Shown piece by piece: positions 7,911 to 15,106 of a stretch of 64,000 nt of DNA (its first letter is position 1; every line of letters begins with the position of its first letter). The notes under the pieces are model-generated. The model did not search any database and was not told the DNA's origin. It saw only the letters and a list, made by a program, of their open reading frames with translations. The position numbers were made by a program, and so were the translations under genes. Location: positions 1 to 64,000 of the forward strand of contig NZ_JALBGD010000006.1 in NCBI RefSeq assembly GCF_023507705.1, written 5' to 3'. This stretch comes from Stappia sp. WLB 29 (lineage in GTDB: Bacteria; Pseudomonadota; Alphaproteobacteria; Rhizobiales; Stappiaceae).

Positions 7911-8894
7911 TTACTTCAGCGCCTCCTGGATGCGGGGCAGGTAGTCGCCGAACTTCTCGCCGTATTTCTCGTAGACCGGCTGAACGGCGGCCTGGAAGGC
8001 CGAGAGGTCGGCATTCTCGTTGACGGTCATGCCGGCATCCTTGAGCGCCTGGAGCTGCTCGCCCTCAAGACGGGCGTTGAGCGCGCGCTCGTACTCGGCC
8101 GCTTCCTGCGCCGCCTGGCGGACGATCTGCTGGGTCTCTTCGGACAGCTCGTTCCACTTGGGCATGCCCATGACGAAGATCGCCGGGGCATAGGTGTGGC
8201 GCGTCATGGTCATGTTGGTCTGGGTCTCGTTCAGCTTGAACGAGTAGACGACGCCGACCGGGTTTTCCTGGCCGTCGATGGTGCCCTGCTGCATGGCGGT
8301 CAGGGCCTCGGTCCAGGCCATCGGGATGGCGTCGGCACCCAGCTCGCGGAAGCTGTCGATATAGACCGGGTTCTCCATGACGCGCACGCGCAGGCCGCTG
8401 AGATCGGCCGGGCTGTTCACCGGGCGCTTGGAGTTGGTCAGGTTGCGGAAGCCGCGCTCGGCATAGGCGAGACCCTTGAGATTGACCTCCGACAGGCGGT
8501 CGAGCAGCTCCTGGCCGATCTCGCCGTCGAGCACCTTGTAGGCGGCCTCGGGCGAGGGGAAGAGGAAGGGCAGCTCGAACACGGCCATCTCTTCCAGGAA
8601 GTTGGACACCGGGCCGTTGGTGATGACGCCCATGTCCACGGTGCCGATCTGCATGCCCTCGAGCAGGGTGCGCTCGTCGCCCAGCGTGGCATTGGGGAAG
8701 ATCTCGACGGTGATCTTGCCGTCGGACCGTTCGGCAACCAGCTCCTTGAACTTCGTCGCGGCGGCATGGAAGCCGTCCTGCTCGTTCACCACATGGGCGA
8801 GGCGAAGGTTCACGGTGTCGATTTCGGCGAGGGCCGGCACGGCGCCAATGCCGAGCGTGATCACGGCAGCGGCCGCTGCCTTGAAGATATTCAT
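7911..8894 (-). CDS. dctP: TRAP transporter substrate-binding protein (DctP family)
   Basis: The 327-residue periplasmic protein starts with a signal peptide (AAAAAVITLGIGAVPALAEI, cleavage after ALA). The mature part has the DctP fold: RLAHVVNEQDGFHAAATKF, VEIFPNATLGDERTLLEGMQ, and the Arg-containing ligand stretch SGLRVRVMENPVYIDSFREL, followed by NPVGVVYSFKLNETQTNMTM. The conserved Arg usually salt-bridges a substrate carboxylate, so an organic acid is the likely cargo. TAGGAGGAAACAGG directly precedes the ATG at 8894. It is first in the operon, giving the usual high expression of the binding protein. Confidence 0.95.
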   Translation of the reverse strand: MNIFKAAAAAVITLGIGAVPALAEIDTVNLRLAHVVNEQDGFHAAATKFKELVAERSDGKITVEIFPNATLGDERTLLEGMQIGTVDMGVITNGPVSNFLEEMAVFELPFLFPSPEAAYKVLDGEIGQELLDRLSEVNLKGLAYAERGFRNLTNSKRPVNSPADLSGLRVRVMENPVYIDSFRELGADAIPMAWTEALTAMQQGTIDGQENPVGVVYSFKLNETQTNMTMTRHTYAPAIFVMGMPKWNELSEETQQIVRQAAQEAAEYERALNARLEGEQLQALKDAGMTVNENADLSAFQAAVQPVYEKYGEKFGDYLPRIQEALK

Positions 8895-9225
8895 CCTGTT
8901 TCCTCCTAAATAATTTAAAGAGTGCGCGAAGGACGCAAAGTCAATCCACACTCGCAAGCGTGTCTTTGTTCTGTGAATGATGGGGCTGACATTCCCGAAT
9001 TAGTCTTTCGTCGATGTCAGGGTCACATTGTTTCATAAACTGGCCAAGCGTTTCGCGTCAAGGATGGTGTTTTAGGTAGTTATAACGATTGGTTGTGCGG
9101 TCTCGGCCCGGGAACTGCTTGATCCGGGGGAATTTTCGGCATGAAAACCGGATAATCGCGCAGGATTCTTGCGCAGATTTGCAAGGGGCGGGTCTGCCCC
9201 CTTGCGGGAATGCAGGAGGCTTCGC
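8895..9225. other. Intergenic region between dctP and the AI-2E family gene
   Basis: No gene seen in these 331 bases. The left part holds the dctP ribosome site and must hold its promoter. At 9181-9205 arms GCAAGGGG and CCCCTTGC form an 8-bp hairpin just after the stop of the gene at 9226, a possible terminator without a T-run. Confidence 0.5.
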
Positions 9226-10299
9226 CTATTCCAGCGGGGAGGGGCCGCGGGCCACCATCGGGGCGCCGACCTCGCCATCGGCGGACAGCAGCACGGCGAC
9301 GGGCCGGGAGGCGGGGAACTGGGCGCAGATGATCAGCACCATCACCGTGAGCGGCACGCAAAGCAGCATGCCGGTGACGCCCCACACCGCGCCCCAGAAG
9401 GACAGGGACAGCATGATCACCAGGCCCGACAGATTGAGGCTGTTGCCCATCAGCCGCGGCTCCAGCAGGTTGCCGATCAGGAACTGGATGGTGCCGAGGC
9501 CGAGGCTGATCACCAGGAAGGGCGTCAGCGTCTCGAAATGCACCAAGGCCAGCAGGCTGGGGAAGATCACCGCGATCAGCGAGCCGATGGTGGGGATGAA
9601 GTTGAGTGCGAAGGCGATGAAGCCGAACAGGGCGGCATAGGGAAGGTCGAGCAGCGTCAGCAGGCCGGCGGTGAGCGCGCCGGTCAGCACGCTGACGGCG
9701 GTCTTGATGCCGAGATAGTGGCGCAGCGCCCCGGTGATGCGCTCGCGCATCAGGAAGGCGATCTCCATGCGCTCGCGCGAGGAGAACAGCCGGGTCATCT
9801 TGCGGTCGAAGGTCGACTGTTCGAGCAGCAGGAACAGCACATAGATGAACACCAGCGAGGCGGAGCCGGCGATCTGGGTGATTGCATTGGCGCCGGCGCT
9901 GAGCGCCCGGTTGAGGGCATTGTCGGGCACGAGGTCGCGCATCTGGACCGGATCGGCAAGGCCGACCCAGACAGAACCGCTCTGGAGGATCTGGTCGAGC
10001 CGGGCCTGGTAGACCGGGGCATCGCGGGCAAGCTCGGTGAGGTTCGCCGCAACAATGTCGACCGCCATGCTGAAGACGACGAAGATCACAGCGAGCGCGG
10101 CCGTCACCGCGACGAGCCGCGGCAGGCGCAGGCGGCCGAGCGGGATGGCGCGGATCGCCTCGGCCAGGGCGACGATCAGGTACCAGACCAGCAGGGCGAT
10201 GACGAAGGGAATGAGCAGCGAGCGGCCGAGCACGAGCAGCCAGCCGAACAGGGTGATGGAGAGGAGGGTCGTGGCGACCAGCAGCGGAAATTGAGGCAT
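9226..10299 (-). CDS. AI-2E family transporter (PerM/TqsA-type membrane protein)
   Basis: The 357-residue integral membrane protein has about eight hydrophobic segments and family marks: the N-terminal LLIPFVIALLVWYLIVAL, a cytoplasmic helical middle, FGFIAFALNFIPTIGSLIAV (the conserved N-F-I-P-x-I-G), and GNLLEPRLMGNSLNLSGLVI near the end. Members include TqsA (autoinducer-2 export) and sodium/proton antiporters, so the true substrate is open. The ATG at 10299 was chosen over an upstream codon because the hydrophobic start MPQFPLLVATTLLSITLFG follows it. The tRNA gene on the opposite strand lies 181 bp away. Confidence 0.88.
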   Translation of the reverse strand: MPQFPLLVATTLLSITLFGWLLVLGRSLLIPFVIALLVWYLIVALAEAIRAIPLGRLRLPRLVAVTAALAVIFVVFSMAVDIVAANLTELARDAPVYQARLDQILQSGSVWVGLADPVQMRDLVPDNALNRALSAGANAITQIAGSASLVFIYVLFLLLEQSTFDRKMTRLFSSRERMEIAFLMRERITGALRHYLGIKTAVSVLTGALTAGLLTLLDLPYAALFGFIAFALNFIPTIGSLIAVIFPSLLALVHFETLTPFLVISLGLGTIQFLIGNLLEPRLMGNSLNLSGLVIMLSLSFWGAVWGVTGMLLCVPLTVMVLIICAQFPASRPVAVLLSADGEVGAPMVARGPSPLE

Positions 10300-10480
10300 G
10301 GGGCTCCCAGTATCTCGCCTGCGGTCCGGGCGCTGCGCCGGGCCTTGCACATCTTGTGCTTGTCACCCGTCGCGCCCTGCCTTGCAACCCCTCGAAAAGG
10401 TGTTGTAGGAAGTATCGCACGCCGCGCGGGGCATTGCCGTTTCCGCCCCGTTCGGCGCGACCGGCGTCCAGCCTGTCGAG

Positions 10481-10556
10481 GGGCCTGTAGCTCAATGGTT
10501 AGAGCCGTCCGCTCATAACGGATTGGTTGCAGGTTCGAGTCCTGCCGGGCCCACCA
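10481..10556 (+). tRNA. tRNA-Ile2 (CAU anticodon, lysidine-modified type)
   Basis: The 76 bases fold as a full cloverleaf. The acceptor pairs GGGCCTG with CGGGCCC, the D-arm is GCTC/GAGC, the anticodon stem GTCCG/CGGAT has loop CTCATAA (anticodon CAT), and the T-arm is GCAGG TTCGAGT CCTGC. A encoded CCA end is present. The sequence is like bacterial tRNA-Ile decoding AUA after TilS converts C34 to lysidine, rather than elongator Met, though anticodon alone cannot prove it. Its 3' half is antisense to the last codons of the element's recombinase, marking the element's left end. Confidence 0.93.
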
Positions 10557-12108
10557 CTTCTTCCATTTTCATGTTTTTGTCTCCTAACATTTTGAATATC
10601 AAAGCGGTTTGGGCGGTTCGATAACCGCTGCCGCGTTGGTAGGCGAGACGCTCCGCGAAGACCAGTCGCAGAACGGCGCGGCGGTCCTCCAGACGGGGCG
10701 AATGCCAGAGATTGCAAGGGTTTGCGATGAAGGCGAAGGCGGTTCGATACGTTTCCGCAAACGACGCCTGCGGCTTGCCGATCGATGCGGCCTTTTCGCT
10801 CAACGCGGCCTTGTGTTCGTGCAGCTCGCGCAGACGCGCTTCATAGGCTTCCGCGAGCGCGCTGGTGCTGGCCCCCATCACCCGGTCGACCAGCTGACGC
10901 ACCTTCACCTCGACGCGCTGCAGCTCGCCGGCAACGGCACGGGCCATCTCCTCGCTGCGGCCAAGACGGTCGTTCCACTGATCGCGCAGCATCTCGTAGA
11001 TCGCGTGGAAGAGATGCGCGCTCGGCTTGAGCGCGGCCAGCAGCGTCTCGAACTCGCCCTCGATGACCTCCTTGCGCACGGACTTCCGGCGATCCGGGCA
11101 ATCTCGCGTATCGCAGAGATAATAGGCGTAATGCTTCGTGCGGCCCTTCGACCAGCAGGCGGTCATCGGCTGGTTGCAGGAGGCGCAGCAGACGAAGCCG
11201 CGCAGCGGGAAGTCCTCGTTGAGATCCTTGCGCACGGGAGCCTTGGGCGTGCCCTTGAGCCGCTCCTGCACCCGCTGCCAGGTGGCAATGCTCACCAGCG
11301 GCTCGTGCTTGGCCGGAATGAAGGACATGCCCCATTTGGGCACCTCGATATATCCGGCATAGAGCATGCGGTTGAGCAGTTCGGCAACGCGCTCGAAGTG
11401 CACCTCGCCGCGATGATCGCGCGGATAGGCGGGCTGGCTTTCCAGGAAGCGCTTCACCTCGGCTACGCTCTCCAGCCGGCCGCAGGCGAAGGCCTCCAGC
11501 GTCTCCTTGATGATGCTGGCAAGCGGTTCCTTGCGCACCAGGAGCTTGCCGTGTCCGGCGACCTTCTCGTAGCGATAGCCGTTGGGAGGCGAGAAGCACC
11601 AGTAGCCGGCCATCACCCGCGCCTTCATCTTCTGAACCACCTGGCGGCTGTTCTGTTCGCGCTCCAGCTCGCCCTGGGCGGCGAGGATGGTCTCGATGAA
11701 CTTGCCCTCGGGCGTGTCCTCAAGCCGGAAGTTCAGGCATTCGATGCGGGCGCCGCGCATGCGGAACGCTTTTCGGAGCTTGATGTGGAACTCGGTGTCG
11801 CGGGCGAAGCGCTTCAGGTCGTCGAAGATGACGACATAGTTCTTCCGATCGGGCTGGGCATCGAGATAGCTGAGCAACGCCACCATGCCGGGTCGCCGCA
11901 TGAAGTCGCCGGCACCGGAGACGTCATCGGGGAACACCGCCTCGACCTCATAGCCCAAGTGGAGCGCATGGGACCGGCACCGTGCCTCCTGCGAATCGAG
12001 GCCGTGGAATTCGGTCGCCTGCTTGCTGCTCGAGACGCGGCAATAGATCAGCGCCTTGGTGGGGGTGGTCTCGGGGGTTTGGGGGATGTGCGCCGGCATG
12101 TCTCTCAC
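10513..12108 (-). CDS. Large serine recombinase (element integrase)
   Basis: The 531-residue protein joins a resolvase catalytic domain (ALIYCRVSSSKQATEF, with the nucleophilic Ser in CRVSS; VIFDDLKRFARD; EFERE-like GELEREQNSRQVVQKMKAR), a recombinase domain (residues about 165-290) and a zinc ribbon (VCCASCNQPMTAC...CDTRDCPD), followed by a coiled-coil segment rich in E, R and L. It should integrate and excise the element. The start GTG at 12108 overlaps the previous gene's stop (GTGA); an ATG three codons inside is an alternative. The terminal residues GPAGLEPATNPL are encoded antisense to the tRNA, so the native C-terminus probably differs in the excised circle. Confidence 0.92.
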   Translation of the reverse strand: MRDMPAHIPQTPETTPTKALIYCRVSSSKQATEFHGLDSQEARCRSHALHLGYEVEAVFPDDVSGAGDFMRRPGMVALLSYLDAQPDRKNYVVIFDDLKRFARDTEFHIKLRKAFRMRGARIECLNFRLEDTPEGKFIETILAAQGELEREQNSRQVVQKMKARVMAGYWCFSPPNGYRYEKVAGHGKLLVRKEPLASIIKETLEAFACGRLESVAEVKRFLESQPAYPRDHRGEVHFERVAELLNRMLYAGYIEVPKWGMSFIPAKHEPLVSIATWQRVQERLKGTPKAPVRKDLNEDFPLRGFVCCASCNQPMTACWSKGRTKHYAYYLCDTRDCPDRRKSVRKEVIEGEFETLLAALKPSAHLFHAIYEMLRDQWNDRLGRSEEMARAVAGELQRVEVKVRQLVDRVMGASTSALAEAYEARLRELHEHKAALSEKAASIGKPQASFAETYRTAFAFIANPCNLWHSPRLEDRRAVLRLVFAERLAYQRGSGYRTAQTALIFKMLGDKNMKMEEVVGPAGLEPATNPL

Positions 12109-12467
12109 TTTCTCCCGCCGGCACTTCCGCTTGTCGTGCGGAAGGAACCGGTCAGGTCCTTCTTGTCTGTCTCCGTTGTGGTGGTGGTCCCGAATGAGCC
12201 TATCACAGGGCGGGAATCGATTGCATCTTTGGCCTCCAGTTTGGCCCCCGGCCCATCGCCCGAGGGCGGCAGCGCGGGCACCCAGGCGTGCTCAGCAGGG
12301 CCGGACAGGGAACCGCTGACCTGCTGGACCGGATCAAGGCCGAAGGCGCGGTCGACGAAGCTCTGGGCAATCGTCCACAGCACGCGCAGCATCTCGTCCT
12401 TCTTCTCGTCGGGCAGATCGAGATGGTCGACATGGCGGCGGTAGCGGGAGAGATCGAGATCGCTCAT
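12105..12467 (-). CDS. Hypothetical protein coupled to the integrase
   Basis: The 120-residue protein is not recognised. Its first 45 residues look folded (SRYRRHVDHLDLPDEKKDEMLRVLW, two amphipathic helices). The remainder is low complexity with Pro, Gly, Ser and TTTTTETDKK. Its stop overlaps the integrase start by GTGA, so the two are translationally coupled and it may be an accessory factor of recombination or expression control. A directionality factor is conceivable, but no helix-turn-helix is visible. Confidence 0.7.
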   Translation of the reverse strand: MSDLDLSRYRRHVDHLDLPDEKKDEMLRVLWTIAQSFVDRAFGLDPVQQVSGSLSGPAEHAWVPALPPSGDGPGAKLEAKDAIDSRPVIGSFGTTTTTETDKKDLTGSFRTTSGSAGGRK

Positions 12468-12649
12468 TGTCCTGTCTCCTCAAACCGGTCGGACCGGCCA
12501 GCGCAGGGCGCGCGTCCAGAACCCCGTGTCAGTGTGGTGGAGACGCGGCGCGAGCCATGGACGAGCACGACCGGCGAGCGGGACATCGTGTCCCGCGCGC
12601 GATTGCCGATGATCGTCTCTGCCCTGTGGTGCCGCATCTCCATCTCCGT

Positions 12650-13489
12650 TCAGCGGTCGTAGCTCATGCGGGAGCGGCGCTGATAGCGCGGCGGTGGACC
12701 GTCGCTGTCCTGCTTGATGCCGTCGCCGGCCCCGGTATCGCGCGCGGCGCGGGTGTAGCTGCTGCGGGTCGCACTCTCGCCGGCAGAGCCGGCGGAGGCA
12801 CTGTCGCCACTGCCCTGGCGGGTGCGCCGGGCAGTGCGGCTGCGGGACGTACCGGAGGCGCCATTCTCCTGCCGGCGGGCTTCGGCTTCAGCGCGCTCGG
12901 CCTCGATCTGAGGACGGTAGAACTCTTCCTCCAGATGCTTGCCCCACTCATAGAGGTCGGCCTGTTCCGCCGCCTGGAACTCCTCGCGCATCAGCCGCTT
13001 TGCCGCCGCATCGGTGATGCCGAGAGAACGGGCCAGCGCTTCGCCCTGATGGGCAAAGGCCCGGTGGAAGGTGATCTTGTCGCCAGTCTCGATCATCGCG
13101 CCGACGCCAAGGGCGTGCTCCAGCGCCTGCTGGCCGGCTTCCTGTGGCAGGGCCTCCTCGCGGGCGACCAATTCCTCGCGCAGCTGGTTCATCGAGCGCC
13201 CGGTGCGGGAGCGGAAGAGATCGCGCAGGATCGTTTCCGCCTTGGCGGTATCGAAGTTCTCGGTCCGCGCATAGGCATGGGCGTAGTCGGCAAGCTTCTC
13301 CTTGAAGGCGCCGCTGCGCAGGATCTCGCGTTCGAGAATGCGGGTGATGGTCACCGCCTCGTCGAACTGGGGATTGCTGAGCAGGCGACCGGAGAAGCTG
13401 GCGCGGGCCTGCAGGAGGCGCTCCTGCTCGGAAGGCGCGTTGGGGTTGGCATTGGGGGTCTGGTTGGAGTTGATGCTGTTGGTCGACAT
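12650..13489 (-). CDS. Element-encoded protein of unknown function behind a LexA-type box
   Basis: The 279-residue protein has no domain I can name. It is mainly helical, with a charged middle (ILEREILRSGAFKEKLADYA, FHRAFAHQGEALARSLGITD, RLMREEFQAAEQADLYEWGK) and a disordered basic C-tail rich in R, S and G. The start at 13489, after AGGACCAGGAC, gives an N-terminus of Asn/Ser repeats (STNSINSNQTPNANPN). A longer in-frame start would run through the operator. Its promoter region carries a GAAC-N7-GAAC box next to an 18-bp palindrome, so it may be damage-inducible. It lies upstream of the integrase pair on the same strand. Confidence 0.72.
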   Translation of the reverse strand: MSTNSINSNQTPNANPNAPSEQERLLQARASFSGRLLSNPQFDEAVTITRILEREILRSGAFKEKLADYAHAYARTENFDTAKAETILRDLFRSRTGRSMNQLREELVAREEALPQEAGQQALEHALGVGAMIETGDKITFHRAFAHQGEALARSLGITDAAAKRLMREEFQAAEQADLYEWGKHLEEEFYRPQIEAERAEAEARRQENGASGTSRSRTARRTRQGSGDSASAGSAGESATRSSYTRAARDTGAGDGIKQDSDGPPPRYQRRSRMSYDR

Positions 13490-13558
13490 GTCCTGGTCCT
13501 TTCCGTTGGGTGTGTCTGTCTTTGGCGTCCTTTGCTGCGTTGGTTTGTTGATATGCGA

Positions 13559-13591
13559 GAACATATCCGGAACATAGGACAATTGTCCTAT
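13559..13591 (-). promoter_or_regulatory. LexA-type box abutting a perfect 18-bp palindrome
   Basis: GAACATATCCGGAAC at 13559-13573 is exactly GAAC-N7-GAAC, the alphaproteobacterial LexA consensus. It directly abuts ATAGGACAATTGTCCTAT at 13574-13591, a perfect palindrome. Both lie about 70-100 bp upstream of the 13489 start. A second regulator may bind the palindrome. Confidence 0.65.
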
Positions 13592-13717
13592 TTGAAGCAA
13601 GGATTACGCGCGACAGATTCTTTCGTTTTATTTGCGATAACAGGGGCTTGGCTGGCACAGGCAGCGCGTTGCGGGCCGGCCGCCCTCAAACGGCAGGGCC
13701 GGCCGCGACGTGCCGTG

Positions 13718-14230
13718 CTAGCTGTCGCGCCGACGAACCCAGCCGCCGCGCCGCTCCATCGCGGGGGAGCGGGTGCTCGCCTGCGCGAAGGTCTCGCGCG
13801 GCGATACGGAGGCCGAGGTCTCCCGCGCCGCCTGGCGCTTGAAGCCTTCAAGCGTCCTGCGCTCATATTCGGTGATGCGCATGAGCCGCCGCTCATGGGC
13901 GATCTCCACCTGCCTTCGCGCCTGGCGCAGAATGGCATCGGGCGAGAAGCGGTCCTTGCCTGCCCAGGGTGGCTTGAAGTCGCGGGACCTGCTTGCCGCC
14001 TCGTCGATCAACCGCCGGCGTGCTTCTTCCACGCGGGTGTCATAGCGTTCGGTGTAGAGCCGTTCCTCGCGGGCGCGGACCTTGTTGCAGCGCTGTCCAA
14101 ACTTGCGGACATCGCTCCAGTAGCGAGTCGTCTTGAGCGCCATTGCGTCCTTGCGCAGGCTTGCCACTTCAAAACTGCGACGCAGCACCTCTTCGATCGG
14201 CAACTGTGTCGGGATCTTCTTCTCGGTCAT
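13718..14230 (-). CDS. Hypothetical basic helical element protein
   Basis: The 170-residue protein is strongly basic and almost entirely helical (for example REERLYTERYDTRVEEARRR and ILRQARRQVEIAHERRLMRI), suggesting nucleic-acid or membrane-surface binding. I do not recognise a family. The start at 14230 was chosen from two nearby in-frame ATGs because CAGGAGA sits 7 bp upstream; the other lies at 14236. Much longer upstream reading on this strand is antisense to the gene at 14297 and was rejected. It precedes the regulatory region of the 12650 gene on the same strand. Confidence 0.7.
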   Translation of the reverse strand: MTEKKIPTQLPIEEVLRRSFEVASLRKDAMALKTTRYWSDVRKFGQRCNKVRAREERLYTERYDTRVEEARRRLIDEAASRSRDFKPPWAGKDRFSPDAILRQARRQVEIAHERRLMRITEYERRTLEGFKRQAARETSASVSPRETFAQASTRSPAMERRGGWVRRRDS

Positions 14231-14296
14231 GGCCATTCTCCTGGGGTTCGGAGGACAAATTTGCGTCGTGGCGACACGATCCGGCACACTGTCGGC

Positions 14297-14557
14297 ATGG
14301 TGTTTTTTGAAGATCGTGACGATGTGAGGGAGTGGCTCGCGCCCTTGGATTTTGAGGCCTTCTGGCGCGAGGTGGCGCTGTTCGAACCGGACATCGAGCC
14401 GCGCGAGATCTGCGAGGCGGACATTGCCTCGGGCGAGGTCGATGAGGCGACCGTTCTGGAGGTTCTCAAGCAGATGGTATGGCTGGAACTGTGCGAACGG
14501 TTCCACCTGCCGTGGCGCGACCGGGCGCCCTGGCATTCGAAGTGTTCGCTACAGTGA
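14297..14557 (+). CDS. Small acidic protein divergent from the transfer genes
   Basis: The 86-residue protein begins MVFFEDRDDVREWLAPLDFE and continues with VALFEPDIEPREICEADIA. Asp and Glu greatly outnumber Lys and Arg, and Trp and Phe recur. No family is recognised. Its size and charge resemble DNA-mimic or inhibitor proteins, but that is only an analogy. It is the only plus-strand gene in 10.5-20.2 kb, starting 67 bp from the divergent gene at 14230. The ribosome site is weak. Confidence 0.6.
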   Translation: MVFFEDRDDVREWLAPLDFEAFWREVALFEPDIEPREICEADIASGEVDEATVLEVLKQMVWLELCERFHLPWRDRAPWHSKCSLQ

Positions 14558-14594
14558 CGGGCCGCATGCCTCACGCGGCTCTGGCCGGCCCGCC

Positions 14595-14903
14595 TCATTG
14601 CGCGCCCCCACCGGGCTGCGTCTGCCGGAAGACGATCAACGGGCAGCGGCCGTCCGTGGGGTTGAGCAAGGCTGCGCTGCCATGGAAGCCGATATAGCGG
14701 CACTGCGTGTAGTAGCGGGCACTCCAGTCCCAGCGGTCGGCGCCGGATGTCACATAGCTGTAGGACCACAGGAGGTGCGGCAGGCCGTGGGTGCTGTAGC
14801 CCCACCACAGGAGGGTGGCCGCGACCAGCCAGAGCGCGTGGCCGGGACGCAGCAGGCGCGGCGGCCTGGGCCGGCCATGGTGATGCGGGGATTGCGGGCT
14901 CAT
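14595..14903 (-). CDS. Small membrane protein of the transfer block
   Basis: The 102-residue product has a Pro/His/Arg-rich N-terminus, one or two hydrophobic stretches (ALWLVAATLLWWGYS and HLLWSYSYVTS) and a C-terminal segment with Cys (YTQCRYIGFHG, GRCPLIVF). No family is recognised. Lying downstream of the coupling ATPase on the same strand, it could be a membrane partner for it. The gap to the ATPase gene is about 200 bp and holds the 11-bp repeats. Confidence 0.65.
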   Translation of the reverse strand: MSPQSPHHHGRPRPPRLLRPGHALWLVAATLLWWGYSTHGLPHLLWSYSYVTSGADRWDWSARYYTQCRYIGFHGSAALLNPTDGRCPLIVFRQTQPGGGAQ

Positions 14904-14993
14904 GGGCGTGTCTCCATCTTGCGAGGGTCAACGGAAGGTGTTGGGGCCGTCGGCACGTGCGGGCGTACCCGCCGGTCGCGTGGGCTGTTGCCG

Positions 14994-15037
14994 GGGCGTG
15001 CACCGGGCGTGCACCGGGCGTGCATTGGACTTGCACT
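14994..15037. repeat. Four tandem 11-bp iteron-like repeats
   Basis: GGGCGTGCACC occurs at 14994-15004 and 15005-15015, GGGCGTGCATT at 15016-15026 and GGACTTGCACT at 15027-15037. The 11-bp period puts each TGCA core on the same face of the helix, the usual layout of a multi-protein DNA-binding site. It sits in the 200-bp gap between the coupling ATPase and the small membrane protein. Confidence 0.7.
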
Positions 15038-15106
15038 GAGCACCAACGCGCCTTGCTGATCGCAACAGTGCGGCAGCGCATGCCGTCGTCCGGAAGCGGT
15101 CGCGCA

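Noticed and set aside
12467-14557. Very long plus-strand open frame across 12.5-14.5 kb as one gene
   Set aside because: It is the complement of the real minus-strand genes and has no domain signal except its last 86 codons, kept as the gene at 14297.
14994-15037. CRISPR array
   Set aside because: The repeats are only 11 bp, head to tail without spacers, and no cas genes are present.
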